Below are positions 19,965 to 32,417 of a stretch of DNA of 64,000 bases, piece after piece. The DNA is from Pectinophora gossypiella (lineage: Eukaryota > Arthropoda > Insecta > Lepidoptera > Gelechiidae), in contig NC_065415.1 in the NCBI RefSeq assembly GCF_024362695.1, positions 10,457,438 to 10,521,437 of the forward strand, given 5' to 3'. Made by a program: the position numbers and the translations under genes. Numbering within the stretch: the stretch's first letter is position 1; each line of letters begins with the position of its first letter. The notes under the pieces were generated by a model, which worked only from the letters and a program-made list of their open reading frames with translations, had not been told where the DNA came from and ran no database searches.

Positions 19965-20517
19965 ACCACATCTGTATTGGTTTTTGGATCGACTTCGCTC
20001 AGTCTCCTTTCTGATTTCCATTTCCAATTTTAGGTAATCTCCGCGTAACCTTCCTAATTCAACAGAATAATATTTAGCTAGTAGTTCAGTAGCGTTTGCT
20101 CAAAAGTATACCATAGTTGCTTTCGCTCAGACATTTCTCTGAGCTCGCGAATTCGGTTTCTCTTACAAATACAATTATCTTGAGCTAAATGAAAACGGAA
20201 CTGTCACTGAAGTGGCTCTTATTTAGTGTCTCTTCATTAAGCCTGAGTGTTTAGTTAAATTAAGACTCTGGAAAAGATGGAATCGAATTTCTCCAGGAAC
20301 ATGACAATGATAGCATTTTAATTATTCCGTGTATTCAGCAAGATCTCACCGTAGTTCTAATTCGGTACAAGCAATTCGTTCCAAAAAATATTACGAGCAA
20401 AATTAAGATTTCGGTATCGAAAAATAATGTGCCTAGAACCTTTAATTACAGACTCTATTAGAATAGTCAATTAGATTGCACGTTCTTGTTTCAGAAACCA
20501 TAAGGTACGACCTACAA

Positions 20518-20745
20518 GGCTAACATGCGCAACGTGATAAAATTATCGATCGATTCAATTTTTATCGAAATCGATAAGTTTGTTTTCCCTAACAAGCGTG
20601 CCACGTGATTTTGTCCGTATTTTGACAGAACTACGTGACTTATTTGGATTCACATTTTAGCACCATTCGACGCAACGACATAATTATATCGCCAGAATCG
20701 ATAAAGTGACCGTGACAACATTTTATCACGTTGCGCATATTAGCC
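20518..20745. mobile_element. MITE family 2, complete, with 25-bp terminal inverted repeats
   Basis: The left terminus GGCTAACATGCGCAACGTGA-TAAAA (20518-20542) and the right terminus 20721-20745 differ at one of 25 positions as inverted repeats. The interior holds AATCGATAAG-type and ATCGATCGAT motifs. The related copy at 9144-9350 is in the opposite orientation. No clear target duplication was found. Confidence 0.8.
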
Positions 20746-23700
20746 CTACTAGCAGTGTCTTCAAGACTAGACTGGCTAAATATAAATATTTCAGTCGCTT
20801 TATCACTTCCTCGGAAAAAGTATACCATTTTATTGATTGTAGATACTTACCTACGATTATATCCATTCTTATGACTGGCTATTTCTTTGTATGCCTGTCA
20901 TGGTCTTCTTTCCTTATGGAAGAAAAACTTAATATTATAATCGTCTCAATTTACAAAATGAATACGACTTTCATACCTTAATGAAAACCTGGATTTCTAT
21001 CTGTTACGCTAAGTAATCGCAATATTACGTGAATCGAATATGACAGATACCTACCTTACTAAGAGCACTAGATATTAAAGATTTTTTTTCTAAGTGAGAA
21101 TCTATTCTTATGTAGATTCGTTTGAAAGCATCATTATATAAATTTCACTTAAAGCATATTGCTTTTTTCCAAGAACAAATAGATATAAAAAAGTATTTTA
21201 ATATTGCGTGTCAACGAAATGAATTGTTTTATGATTTTTTGTTCTATCAAGAAGACTATTTGTTCCACCCCGACCCAGTAGGACTCTGGCACTTTCTATT
21301 AAAATTATCATATCGGTAAATAATAACAATCCTGTTATGAGATTATAAGGGGAAGTAAATAGGATGACCATGGATTAAAATGTAGTTGAATATTCAATGG
21401 AATGTTGTTATTTATGGAGAAATAAAATTATAGTACCTGCATATTTCTTAGTCGTAGATAATTGAAAGAATGAATTGATATTTTCGGAGTATCGATATTT
21501 TTTATCACGATGCCCGACTGAAAAGAATATCGACACTTTCAATAAATAAATAATAAAAATCTCATTTATTGCATTGTGATCATTTTTACATATGTACATA
21601 ATAGGTATACGTTATATTTTATCTTCCAGAATTGTAATTGACTGTACCTATGATGTTATAATACGAGTACACGACCTCTGTCCAAGAAAAGAACGAACTC
21701 CTGGTCACATCACAAATGGGAACGGGCACCCTGCACCTGTATTCGATTCTGGGTGCCGCTGCCGTGAAAAACTAAACCGACAAGGACAGGTGCGAAATCC
21801 TTGCACTGCGGGGGTCCAAAACAACAGGCCTGTCGAGACAACCCATAACCTTAATTGATAGGAATCGTTAACCTTTAAACGCGCGCCTTCGTCGTTTCCT
21901 CAACATAAATACCCTTCGATTCTAATCTCAACTTTTTGTGGACTGTTATTTTATACGTCGTCGTCTGGTCAACCTATCGTTTTATTTTCGGGTGCTTCTC
22001 ATAGCCGCCGATGGATCGTTATTTCGTAATAAACAGTCCATTCTTTGTCATTCGATATTTTCTAGATTGTTGGAACGAGATAATTTGAAATCGAGTTGGC
22101 GCCGTCGGTTCGGTTATAAGTAATAATGTCCAATGTCAAATTAAGAAGTGGACGCTCGGTGAAGTTATTGCTCATCTGTAGTAAATTGTAAGTTTGCTAG
22201 AAGTTGCGGTTTTGACTAGTTACTTATATTCGGTCACTAATAGACGATCTTCCCTTCTTCGAATTTTATAGAAAAGACTTAACAAGATTTTGACTGAAGT
22301 TTCTACCCTTTACTTAGGTGTGTGAGTGAAAATACGGTAGTCCAAACCTTGGTTACTAAAACCTGCCATATTTTCACTCGTAACACCAATGTTTAATTTA
22401 ATTACTAATTATTTTTAAAACTTATCCTTTTCAGGTACCTTTCTCAAGCATCGTAGTCTTATAGAAGGTAAAACTCAAGTAATATTTTGACTTATTCTTC
22501 TTTATTATTGATTCATTTAAGTATTTTAATGATAAGGCGTTTTTAGACCACTCCTTATCTACTCAATTTTCATATCCTGCATCCATGTTGTATTTTCCAT
22601 TTACTTCTCAGAATATATTTTTACCTTTCTTAAGCTTTGGATTTGATTTAAGAAGCAAGATAATGCAACCCACGTGTTTTGAATATCTGCAGAAAGAAAC
22701 ACATTAACACAGGCATTGATTAAGCGCAAACGAACATTAATAGCCTCTGGTGTTGATCAATCTTAACCAGTAAATCAATTAAATTTACTTACGACTTAAA
22801 AATTTAAACTGTAATCAATATCTTGGTTCAGTTTGACATAAATTTGGTAGGACCCAAATTAATAACTCTGTTGGACGTTTTGTCATCGGGTTTGGTCTTA
22901 TCTGTGATCTTTGGGAACCATATTTATTTCAAGTTATAATGTTTTCTGTAGGGAGAGTGAACAGAAGCGTGGGCGGGTTTTATGGCTTTCATAATTTTAA
23001 TTGCAAAACTAGTCCATGATTTGGTACAGCTTGGTATAGGTTCGGTCATTTTTTTTAAATTTTACTTTGTTGACTTTATTAAATGACCCCGAAGCATCCG
23101 ACAAGATCAATAGGTTTCTAAAAATAACAGCACCAAATAATGTTTATCATTATAGATCGAGCCTTCATAAGCTTGTCAATCGAATAATTAATTCATATTA
23201 TATTATCTTATCAGTTTTTGCCTCCGGCCACACAAGGTTATTACATTAATGGCTCCAGTTCATTACAAAGCAATAATAAGTCCAGTAGCCTTCTTGTTGC
23301 AAAAATCAAAACAGTTAATAGTCAATGGCTACTTTCGTACACGTGTACGCAAACAAGCCTCATGCATATTCAAAGGAAGATTATACCTAATACCGTTCAA
23401 CAAATCATATGCCGGATAGAAGCTTTTGATCATCAACGACAGACCTTTCAAAATAATTGGCAAAATCCGGAGCGGTAGGTATCCAATTTTCATTTGGTCA
23501 AAGGCAAAACGGATTTTGAACCTTTACGCCTTATAAGAAAATGCGTCTATTGAAATATCCACTAAAAGTAAGTTCAATTTTGAGAACAAACCAAAACAAC
23601 TTCATCTTTTTTGTATCTTTGCATTAGTTTATTTACTTATCTCAGCCGGTAATCAAGACAGTAGCCATATTAAGATTAAAGAGCAAGCCAAGAATTAAAT

Positions 23701-26700
23701 AAAGATCCTTATTGAAGGAGATTTTTTCTGGTGTCTACCAAACACAGGCATTACTTCACCAAAAGGCAGCAATGTTGCTACAATACATTTCTTGCAGTAG
23801 AGTAGTTCGGTAGAGGTTCCTACAATTAAACGAAAGTAGAAAAGTTTTTTCGTGCTCAAATTTTTACACTGTTTACGAGCCTACTTTTTTACACCGCGGT
23901 CACCACTGCTAAATGGGCCGAACAGGTGCATTAAAGTTTTTATAAAGTCGCCCCGATCGTAAATCGTCCTAAGTAACAAGGGTGAGCTTAAACTTTTTTA
24001 GAGTATATTAAATAAAGAATGAAGCCTCCAGGACCTTTATGGTAACTTTATGAGTATTGCGGCGGAGAAAATTAACCTCTTAAGATCTATAGGTATTTTA
24101 AAACTATGCAGTATTATCGTATACACAATTGGTTTCATCATAGTTAATAGACGCCTCTATAAATCAAAGTCTAACCATATCCTTTGTGATTTGTTTGGGC
24201 GTAGGTGTTGAATTTGATTCGAGCAATTTAAATTTTTCAACGGTAAGATTATTAGTTTTTTGTTCGATTAAAAGAATTTATGGGACGTAATTATCTACCT
24301 CAACGTTATCTACCTCAACGACGTCTAGACGAGTCTTTCTTGGCGATAAAATTGTAGTGCTATAAAATTATGATCTTCAGCACCTAAAGAGGACAATACA
24401 AAAGCAACTACTCATCTTGAACGTATTACTAACGTACGTTGGAGAAATAAGAAAATCAAGAGACTCTATAAAGCGGAGTACACACGGTACACAAGCGGAC
24501 AATAGGGCTTAAGCCGCACGTATATTGTCGGTAGTCTTTAACGTCGTGTTGTGTCCATGTAGATGTCTAGATAAAGGTAAGAGACATGGTATACAGTGAC
24601 GCGGCGGACCGGGGAGGTCCTCTATTATCTAAAGAGCTTCGTATCAATTCGATGAGGACACGCAGATAACGAATTTGATCCAGTTAAGTGCGGCTTTTGA
24701 ACGATTGTAAGTGTGTGGGTGTATTTTTTAGACATCAAAAGTGTATCACGTTGTTTTACCCTTTTTATAACTATTATTCTTTTCTTTGATTAAGTTTTGT
24801 CTTTGCTAATACTTGTTACATCCAATTAAACAGTTTCGTTGTTTCCTTATTTAAATATTTAGTCGGTATAACACTTAGGCTCACATTCTTAGTAGACATA
24901 ACTAAATGTAGCTTGTACATAACTTGCAACTACTCTTGCTATGAGTGTCTTAACGTAAGTGTGATGAACTATTAAAGACCGGCGCATTGTCTTAGAGAAA
25001 CTTGATCCCTTAGCTGCCTTCTACGACATGCCCGGAATAATCAGTGTACATAAGCATTACTAATAATTAGCATTGATTGGATTTGATTTTAATGGAAAGT
25101 CCCTTCCAGGCTACGTTCACCAAAAACAATATAGATGGCGCTGTACAGCTTTAACGTGATGATTACTTAGTTTCTCATTACTGGGGTATGTAATTATTCC
25201 AAAATACAATGTAATGGCAAAAGCATATATTAAAAAATTGTTGCTTGATATTTGGATCACATTATGTACAGGATTATGTTGCTACCTATATTACTTATCT
25301 TTATTTTGATCAAAATAATAATGGGTGGAAGATGTAATTGTGCCTGGGTGTAATATAAAGGGTCATCATTTGTACCCAAAACGAAGATAAAAGATGTCTA
25401 TTATCTATATATTTGTATATATAATTTAATATAGAAAAGAAATGTAACTGTTTACTAACTGTAATGTCGTAGATTTAAGACTGACGTTGATGGGAAGATA
25501 AGATCGTGAGCCCAATTCATTAGGCGTAATGATATGGTTCGTTAATCTAGGACAATCGACCATTCTACTCATGAAACCTATGCATTATTTGCTCCCAAAT
25601 AGAAATTTACTACAACAATGTCCGGTGAAATTGATAAAATGGGTCTTGAGAATCAATGTTTGACAAGTCACGGTCCCTGAACAACTGATAATCGAGTTTT
25701 ATGATCCTTGTGTCCGTTGTTTTCGGGTTACCCCGATCACATTCGTTGGAAAAAACTTTTAATAATACAAATTATCTCCTCTCAATATATCTCAAAATAA
25801 TTACGTGACTACGCGACTAATCTTTTTACGACAAAATTCTTGCAATACTCAAATCGTCCGCTCAATTAAGCGTGCAACGGCAAATTGAACCCAATTGAGA
25901 TGACACTGAACTTGAAAGTTGTTAGCAAGAAGTAATTTTGCCGTACCAAAGTTAAAAGGCCTTTAGTGCCGTTATAAAGGCTACCAATAAAGACTTGTTA
26001 CAAAGGATCTTATTAAACTGGTCGTCTCATGACTCATGGGATAGTTTGGTTCTCTCGAGGGCCTTTACCACAACCGTCAAGTATGACGAGTCGTATTAAT
26101 CTTTATGAAATAATCAATTAAAGAGTGGGGGAAATCTGGATTAGATGGTATCGGACCTCTGTCGGCACATGAGTACAGTCGTGAGGTCTGTAACAAGATT
26201 GTTAGGGGCTCTAACTACTCTTGATACTTGATGTTTCATTAAAAATGGTGGAACCAAGTAATAAACTTGGCTAAATGGATTCCTAAAATGTTAAATATTC
26301 ATTATGACTTCTTACTTACCCTTCTAAATACGAATTAGTTATATATATGTAATATTGAAAATGGTATGCATAGCTAACTTATTAAATTACTGCTAGTGTT
26401 AATAAAAACTTCAAAAATATAATTATGTGTCGTTTGTTTCGTATTTTAAATGCAAGTAGACTATTGTAGTAAAGATGTAGAGCTAGTTTTAGAACTGTCA
26501 GTTAATGACATCATGTTTGTCTCTGCCAGAATCAGCACCAACAAGTATCAAGTAGCTTACAGCGCGGTAACAGCGTCTAACTGCGGTATATTTTGGTACC
26601 GACTGGCCAGGCATTCGAAGTATTGTCAGTGATTTAATTGAAACAGCGGGGGCCGAACCGGACCAAGCCGACACTCTCGATCTAAACAGGAAACAATGTT

Positions 26701-27075
26701 TTGTATGAAAAATTTCATCTAGTACTCTTTAATTGCCTCCATATAGTTTAATTAGGTGGCCCGTGTTGGCTGTGATTAATGTTGTAAAGAAAATTGGACG
26801 TGTGGATGACTGTAAAATATGCGTCACAAAAAAGTATAATGGACGATAGAAATATGTTTTTTTGGGAGTGTGTGAAAGATAGAAAACGATGAATCGGTCT
26901 TCACATCAAAATGTGTTTTATTTTTTTTTTAGTGAAACATTAGACCAGTACCTACTGAAACTGATTTATACGTACGAATAATTTAGGTGGCTCCAAATTG
27001 TCTTTCATTACTTCTGGCTCTATTAGGCATTACGACCTGTAAAATATTTAGATCCACTCAATTGCCGATAGGTAT
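20746..27075. other. 6.3 kb without a recognisable gene
   Basis: Frames stay below 92 codons and show no domain or splice context. A moderately GC-rich patch at 21680-21860 (GGGAACGGGCACCCTGCACC) may be an unassigned repeat. A hairpin at 22317-22387 and a 15-bp tandem repeat (TTATCTACCTCAACG twice, 24291-24320) are the only other local structures seen. Confidence 0.45.
22317..22387. repeat. Short imperfect hairpin of about 71 nt
   Basis: GGTGTGTGAGTGAAAATACG-G (22317-22337) pairs with CCATATTTTCACTCGTAACA-CC (22366-22387) with few mismatches across a 28-nt loop. The size resembles a small foldback element or a microRNA precursor, but no known microRNA seed was recognised. Confidence 0.4.
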
Positions 27076-27087
27076 ACTTGTCAAACC

Positions 27088-27371
27088 ATGGACCCCGATA
27101 CCGACCCCGCCGGCGTGGTCGACGATTTCCCTCATTCAGCGCTTATCGCTATCGACCCACTAGGGTCGATTAATTCTTTCAAATATTTTTCCTCTCAGAC
27201 GACGCCCTGAGCCGAGGTTCGCGCCCAACTGGGCACCCTCAGGCCTGTTGTCTTAAACGTTGTACCGGGTGAGAGCCTTCAGCGCTCCCCATTTGTCCGG
27301 CCAAGTAGTTAATGCCATCTGCGGCAAATCTACAATAAGTCACGTCAAAAAAAAAAAAAAAAAAAAAAAAA
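27088..27371 (+). mobile_element. LINE 3' tail (family P) with poly(A), 12-bp duplication
   Basis: A 284-bp insertion bounded by ACTTGTCAAACC at 27076-27087 and 27372-27383, with an A tract of about 25 bases at its 3' end. The sequence includes CCGACCCCGCCGGCGTGGTC, the 3' region CAGCGCTCCCCATTTGTCCG and AATCTACAATAAGTCACGTC. It is strongly 5'-truncated and may include the last codons of the ORF and the 3' UTR. Family members: 2270-2530, 41452-41566 (minus) and 44083-44145. Confidence 0.9.
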
Positions 27372-27383
27372 ACTTGTCAAACC

Positions 27384-29399
27384 GATCACAACAAAACCAT
27401 GAACAAAATAAATGATTCGTCAACTGCACATAGAGCAACGCCTACACAAAAAACAACTTTGAAAGTTGAAAGTACGTTCTTTCTTTTAGACTACTCATTA
27501 GAGGTTATCATGTAAAATGACATTGAAACCAATTGATGATACTAAAATTAAATCAAAGAATTAAAATCGCCAGTCAACGATGAACCTGTACTCGACTAAA
27601 ACTATTTATTCTTTGAAATGGACAACCTGATCATTACGAAGGACATAAGTAATCAACGCGGCCGAATACTCCGAAACTAATCTCGACATCTGTGTCTTGG
27701 CGAAAGGATTTAGTGAATGTTCTTAAATAGTATCTGGACTTAATACCAAGTCTAGGAACTTTGTCCTGTAACAATGGTCTGCGTCTCTTTGCTACTACAA
27801 TGGCAATAGTTTAGGCACAACTTGTTCAGACACTTGCGATTTTGTTGTGAGAGTGTAAGTAAGTATTGTTTTGTAACAAGGTTCTATGTGACCGTGAAGA
27901 AAGTTCAATGGGATCAATGTTGCTTAGGTATATTATTAAAAGTTGCGTACAATCTTCACTGTTTTGAATCTGTTTGTATATAAAAGTATTTCCCATTTTT
28001 CAAAATTATTTTCTTGTTTACTAGCTCGATTTTGAATTTCAAAATTCAATAACATCTACCTAATATGGTGTACTGGAAGAAGAAATCTGTTTATTTAAAG
28101 CAACTCTTAAGAAAAAGTGCATTTATATAGAAATCCGAAAGCTGCTTAATTGGTAATACTACGAATTCGCTATTGTACATCTATCGCGAAACTAAATGGT
28201 TATAAACAAATCTTCAAAACTAGTTAGGGGTAATCTTCGTTTCAAGTGAACTCTACTGATTGCCTCTTGATTTGTATTATGGCGACTGAATAGCGATCAC
28301 AATGCGGCTTTACAGCTCTTACCTTGACATCTTTATTGTAGCATCTTTCTGCGGTCTTTTGAATTAAAATTTAATTAGTTCCCTTGTTAAAGATATTGGC
28401 CTCTCTTTACGATGTTGCATTTCAAGTTTTTATACACTGTGTTGCGTCACGTTATTCTGCTAATCAAGCTCGTTGTAAATATTTGACCATAAAATCATCA
28501 ATTTTAAAATCTCTGCTCCCGTAACGAGAATTCAACGTAAGGGTTTCTGTGCCTATCTACTGCTATACCTTACCTTAGTCGACTTTCACAAAATGCCTAT
28601 ATTTATAAAATAATAACTCTAAAGTCACTAATTCAGTAAAATGTAAAATGTACTTTCATTTCGTGTATTGTTGCGTGAGAGTCTTTCAAATATAATTATC
28701 CTGTAATTGCAAAGCGGTGAACCTACAAAGAAATCAACCCAGGGTGAATCGTGTCACGAAAAATAAAAATAAGGATACAAGCCAATAAAACAATGAAAAG
28801 AACAAACACAAAACAAAAGGAAATACTAATAAATCAGCTGTTGTGGAAGTGTCTCTCTTATAGCAGTATGGATAGAGGATACGGTGACGGCGGGTTGTTA
28901 AATGGGAATTTATTGTTCATCATGGCCGAAGAAACCTCATTCTCGTAAATTTTGGTGTAATACGAGTGGATTGATGCAAGATGAGGCAGTGATAAGTGCG
29001 GAAGGGAAATAATTGGGAGGTTTTATGAAGGCGCAGAAGAAACGGGTCTAAGAATGCTGGAATGTTTTTAGCTACATAATGATCCAGTGATTCGGATTCG
29101 GCCTTGTAACATTTAAAAATAGGGTTGGAATTTCTCGTGCAACTGAATTTGGATAAAATTTAAACATGGCTAGTAACTCCAGCTTGATAATAGCGGAATT
29201 GGTTCTGGTCACTGAACATGTTAAAATTAGAATTTTATTTGTATGTGAGCAGGTTTCGAGTTTTCAAAGTGAGCTTTTGTTTCATTCTCTTTTATATGAG
29301 GCAATTCGCTGTTTATAACTCTTTTATGATATAAATTGGGATTCCTGTTTTGTTTCATAATGCGTGACAGTGAACATTTTGAATGAATGAATTAGTTAG
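27384..29399. other. No gene recognised
   Basis: AT-rich DNA with one 65-codon frame at 28751-28948 and nothing that resembles a domain or a repeat family. Confidence 0.45.
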
Positions 29400-29512
29400 G
29401 TACCTCATAGGTATACAATTTTATTATATTATATATAGGATCCTTATCTCTGTATTTTGTGTCCATTGTGCTCAATAAAGTATTTTATCTATCTATCTAT
29501 CTATCTATCTTG
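29400..29512 (+). mobile_element. Possible LINE 3' end with (TATC)n tail
   Basis: TATCTCTGTATTTTGTGTCC-ATTGTG leads into a polyadenylation-like CTCAATAAAGTATTTTATC and a TATC microsatellite of about seven units (29486-29511). Simple-repeat tails after AATAAA-like signals are typical of some LINE clades. No coding part is present. Confidence 0.4.
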
Positions 29513-32341
29513 TCGTTTAAATTCGTTAATTAATGTAATAGTATGTTTCATTTTAGGGTATAGACCATATTGTATGTAATTTTATGGACTAGATGAAAAC
29601 TGTCTACTGTTAGATGCTATTCAAATTAGTATTATTTTCACAATTTTATTTACCAATAAGAAACATATCCGTTTGTACCAAAAAGAAATGTTGCTTCTGG
29701 AATGTTTTTCGTAATAAAATGCTCTTTTACTGTTTCAATATGCCTCTCGTCAAAGTAACGACCCAGAAAGTATCTTGTTATTCGACGTTCGTTTAATTTA
29801 TTGAGACTTTTATTGTTTAACTTTAATGACCACTAATTTGGATGGGAATATATGGAACTGGTAGTTGAACTGTGGTGTTGGCTGCCAATACGGAAAACTT
29901 TTGAATTTTACGACTCTAAATTACAGCTGCTTTAAAAATGGAAATAATTCCAATTTACTGAGAAAATAAACACATCTATGTATGTAAATAATCGTAAAAA
30001 ATTGTGTGCAAAAACCTATTCTTGTAACAATTCCACGTGAGGATGAAAATATTTATAGATAAATAATTATTGGCCAGAATCTAAAGAAACAACGGTCAAC
30101 TTCTTCAGAGATTCTTCAAATATTATTAACAATTAGTTCTACAAAATATGTATTATTTTATGACAGTTTTTAGTATACATAAACTGTTTACTTTGGTTTA
30201 CATTACTAATACTAAGTTTCATATTGTGATAATGAATGAATCCGGTTGAAAGTGAAAATAAAGAAAAACTTAATCACATTCAAATTATTCTCCAATCAAT
30301 TTTACTTTACAGACAATTGAAACTAGCTTCACTGTAATAAAATAAAACTTCCATTGCACAAAGAAAATCGGATTCCACTTTGCCATTCCTACCGTCTATC
30401 TTCCTATGTCGACTTAAATCGCCAATAATCCCCGTTGTAATATTTAAATCTGCGGTGCTGTTATGATAGATATTTCAAGTTATTGCTTTATTGTACCCAA
30501 GAAAAATAAAATAAATAATCTTCTTCGGCTTAACTAGCTCGCTGTGAAATCTTATTCGCACAGCCTTACTGCAGTTGCGAATAAGTATCCCACTGATTAT
30601 TCACGCTCACACCTTCAACAGTCTAAACATCTTAGCTGCCACACTGATCTGGTTCATTATCGGCTTTAATCTTACTGAAGTTAAGGTTGATTATTCTGTA
30701 CTGAATATTGTACATTAGTGCAAAATAAGTTGCGCTTGTTCGGAATACGAACTCCTTTGACGTTCGAACAGAAAAAAAATGCGACGGGGTGCATCGGTGT
30801 GATGAGAAGCCGGGGCTCGTTTATAAATATTTATTACCTAATTATCGAGGGCAGGTTTAACACCTCCAATGAGATTCTTAGCCGGAGGCGCATGTTCAAC
30901 ATCCAGACAACCACTAATCTATGTTTTAAACTCAGTACTGTACGTTATGCAATGCCTCTTAAAAATTAGGTGGTTCTAAATTTTCAATACGTTATTTGAC
31001 AACTGGTATCAAAAATGACATTCACTTAACTTTAAGATGATAATTTTCTATGAAAACTGTACGGAAATACTGCGATGTGACGTATTTTATCGTAAAAAAA
31101 AGTCCAACAAGGATGAACATAAATATTATTTAGATCCCAAATAAGTTTGACCAAATGTTTTAATTTTTTTACTGCATGTTAACATGATAATAAAGTTGTC
31201 CATTACCTATCACTCTGTTGTCAAGTGTGAACATGTGAAGTATTCGTTTTGCGGTCTCAAAAAATATAATGGGATGTTAAAAATCTCAATTCAACTTGTT
31301 ATCTGTTCCATCACCTCGTAAACTTTGACGTACAAGGTCCAATTTTTATTCGTTTAAGCATTTTTGTATTCTTTCTTATCAACAGAAATCTACACCAGTT
31401 TTATAATTTAATTTTATATTTGTTTCATTCTCAAAATAGGTGTCAATAGTAGTGTCTGTCGTGTTATGTTCAAGTGATAAGGTTGAATTTATTTTCTTAT
31501 TTCTGTCGTCGACGGAGAATCTATAGTTGTCGGTTTCAATATTGTAATCTGATTCTCTTTATACAGTGTTGGTAAACCCGTTTGGTGTTGTATCTCGTGC
31601 TAAATTATCAAAATGTGACGTTTTATCACAAAAGAACAGCAGTTTACACTTAAACAAGTGTCGGTGACAGTATCGGTTTAAAGTTATGCGTTTACTCACC
31701 TTATTAAATAAAGCTTTATCAACAACTTGGTCCAGCGATGTCCACGCTTTGGAAAGACTATTGAGGATTTACTGTAACACAAAAATCTATATTATTTTAC
31801 GATTACCAAAAGCAAAAAAAATGCGTGGGTCACTTTAAATTCAGAAAAAACCTTAAAGTGGGTACAAATATAAATTATTCATGCAGACGATTAAAATTTT
31901 AAACTTATACCTACTTAGGTAAATTTAAAAATTGTAAATGTATAAGGTGAGTAAGTACCTTAAAGAAAAACACAAAGTCCACGAAAAAAATCTTTAAAGA
32001 AATTCAGGTGTGATGTTTAATGGAATGTCCATAATAAGGCTATCCCCTAATGGACACAGATAAAACACTTTAAACTAGAAGATTGTTGGATTTATTCAAC
32101 AGCTTGTACTGAATATTGGAATAAAGTAAAGTACTTTACTGATACTGGAATTAAATATGGAATTAATCAAAAACACATTTAAAAGTAAATCTAAGTTTTA
32201 TTCAAATGGAGTAAAGTATTTGTATTCTAATTGTAATTTACGAGTTAAAACACGATTAAACACAGCGAAGAGTAATAATATACATAATTAAGTAGGTATA
32301 AAATTGGTTAAGTTAGAGACTTTAGCTGAAACAATTGATCT
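29513..32341. other. No gene recognised
   Basis: No frame above 83 codons and no recognisable repeat family. The sequence is uniformly AT-rich. Confidence 0.45.
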
Positions 32342-32353
32342 AGCTGATTACTT

Positions 32354-32405
32354 CATCATCATCAGCGGTACGACGCCCACTGCTGGGCATAGGCCTCCCC
32401 CAAGG
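32354..32405 (-). mobile_element. 52-bp LINE (family R) insertion with 12-bp duplication
   Basis: Between two copies of AGCTGATTACTT (32342-32353 and 32406-32417) lies only CATCATCATCAGCGGTACGA-CGCCCACTGCTGGGCATAGG-CCTCCCCCAAGG. On the minus strand this is the last codons of the family R ORF (GGGGGAGGCCTATGCCCAGC), the stop and a (TGA)n tail. It is one of the shortest target-primed insertions that can still be recognised. Confidence 0.88.
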
Positions 32406-32417
32406 AGCTGATTACTT

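Noticed and set aside
2100..29511. CT, TATC and similar microsatellites considered as a CRISPR-like or regulatory array
   Set aside because: They are plain simple repeats or retroelement tails without regular unique spacers.
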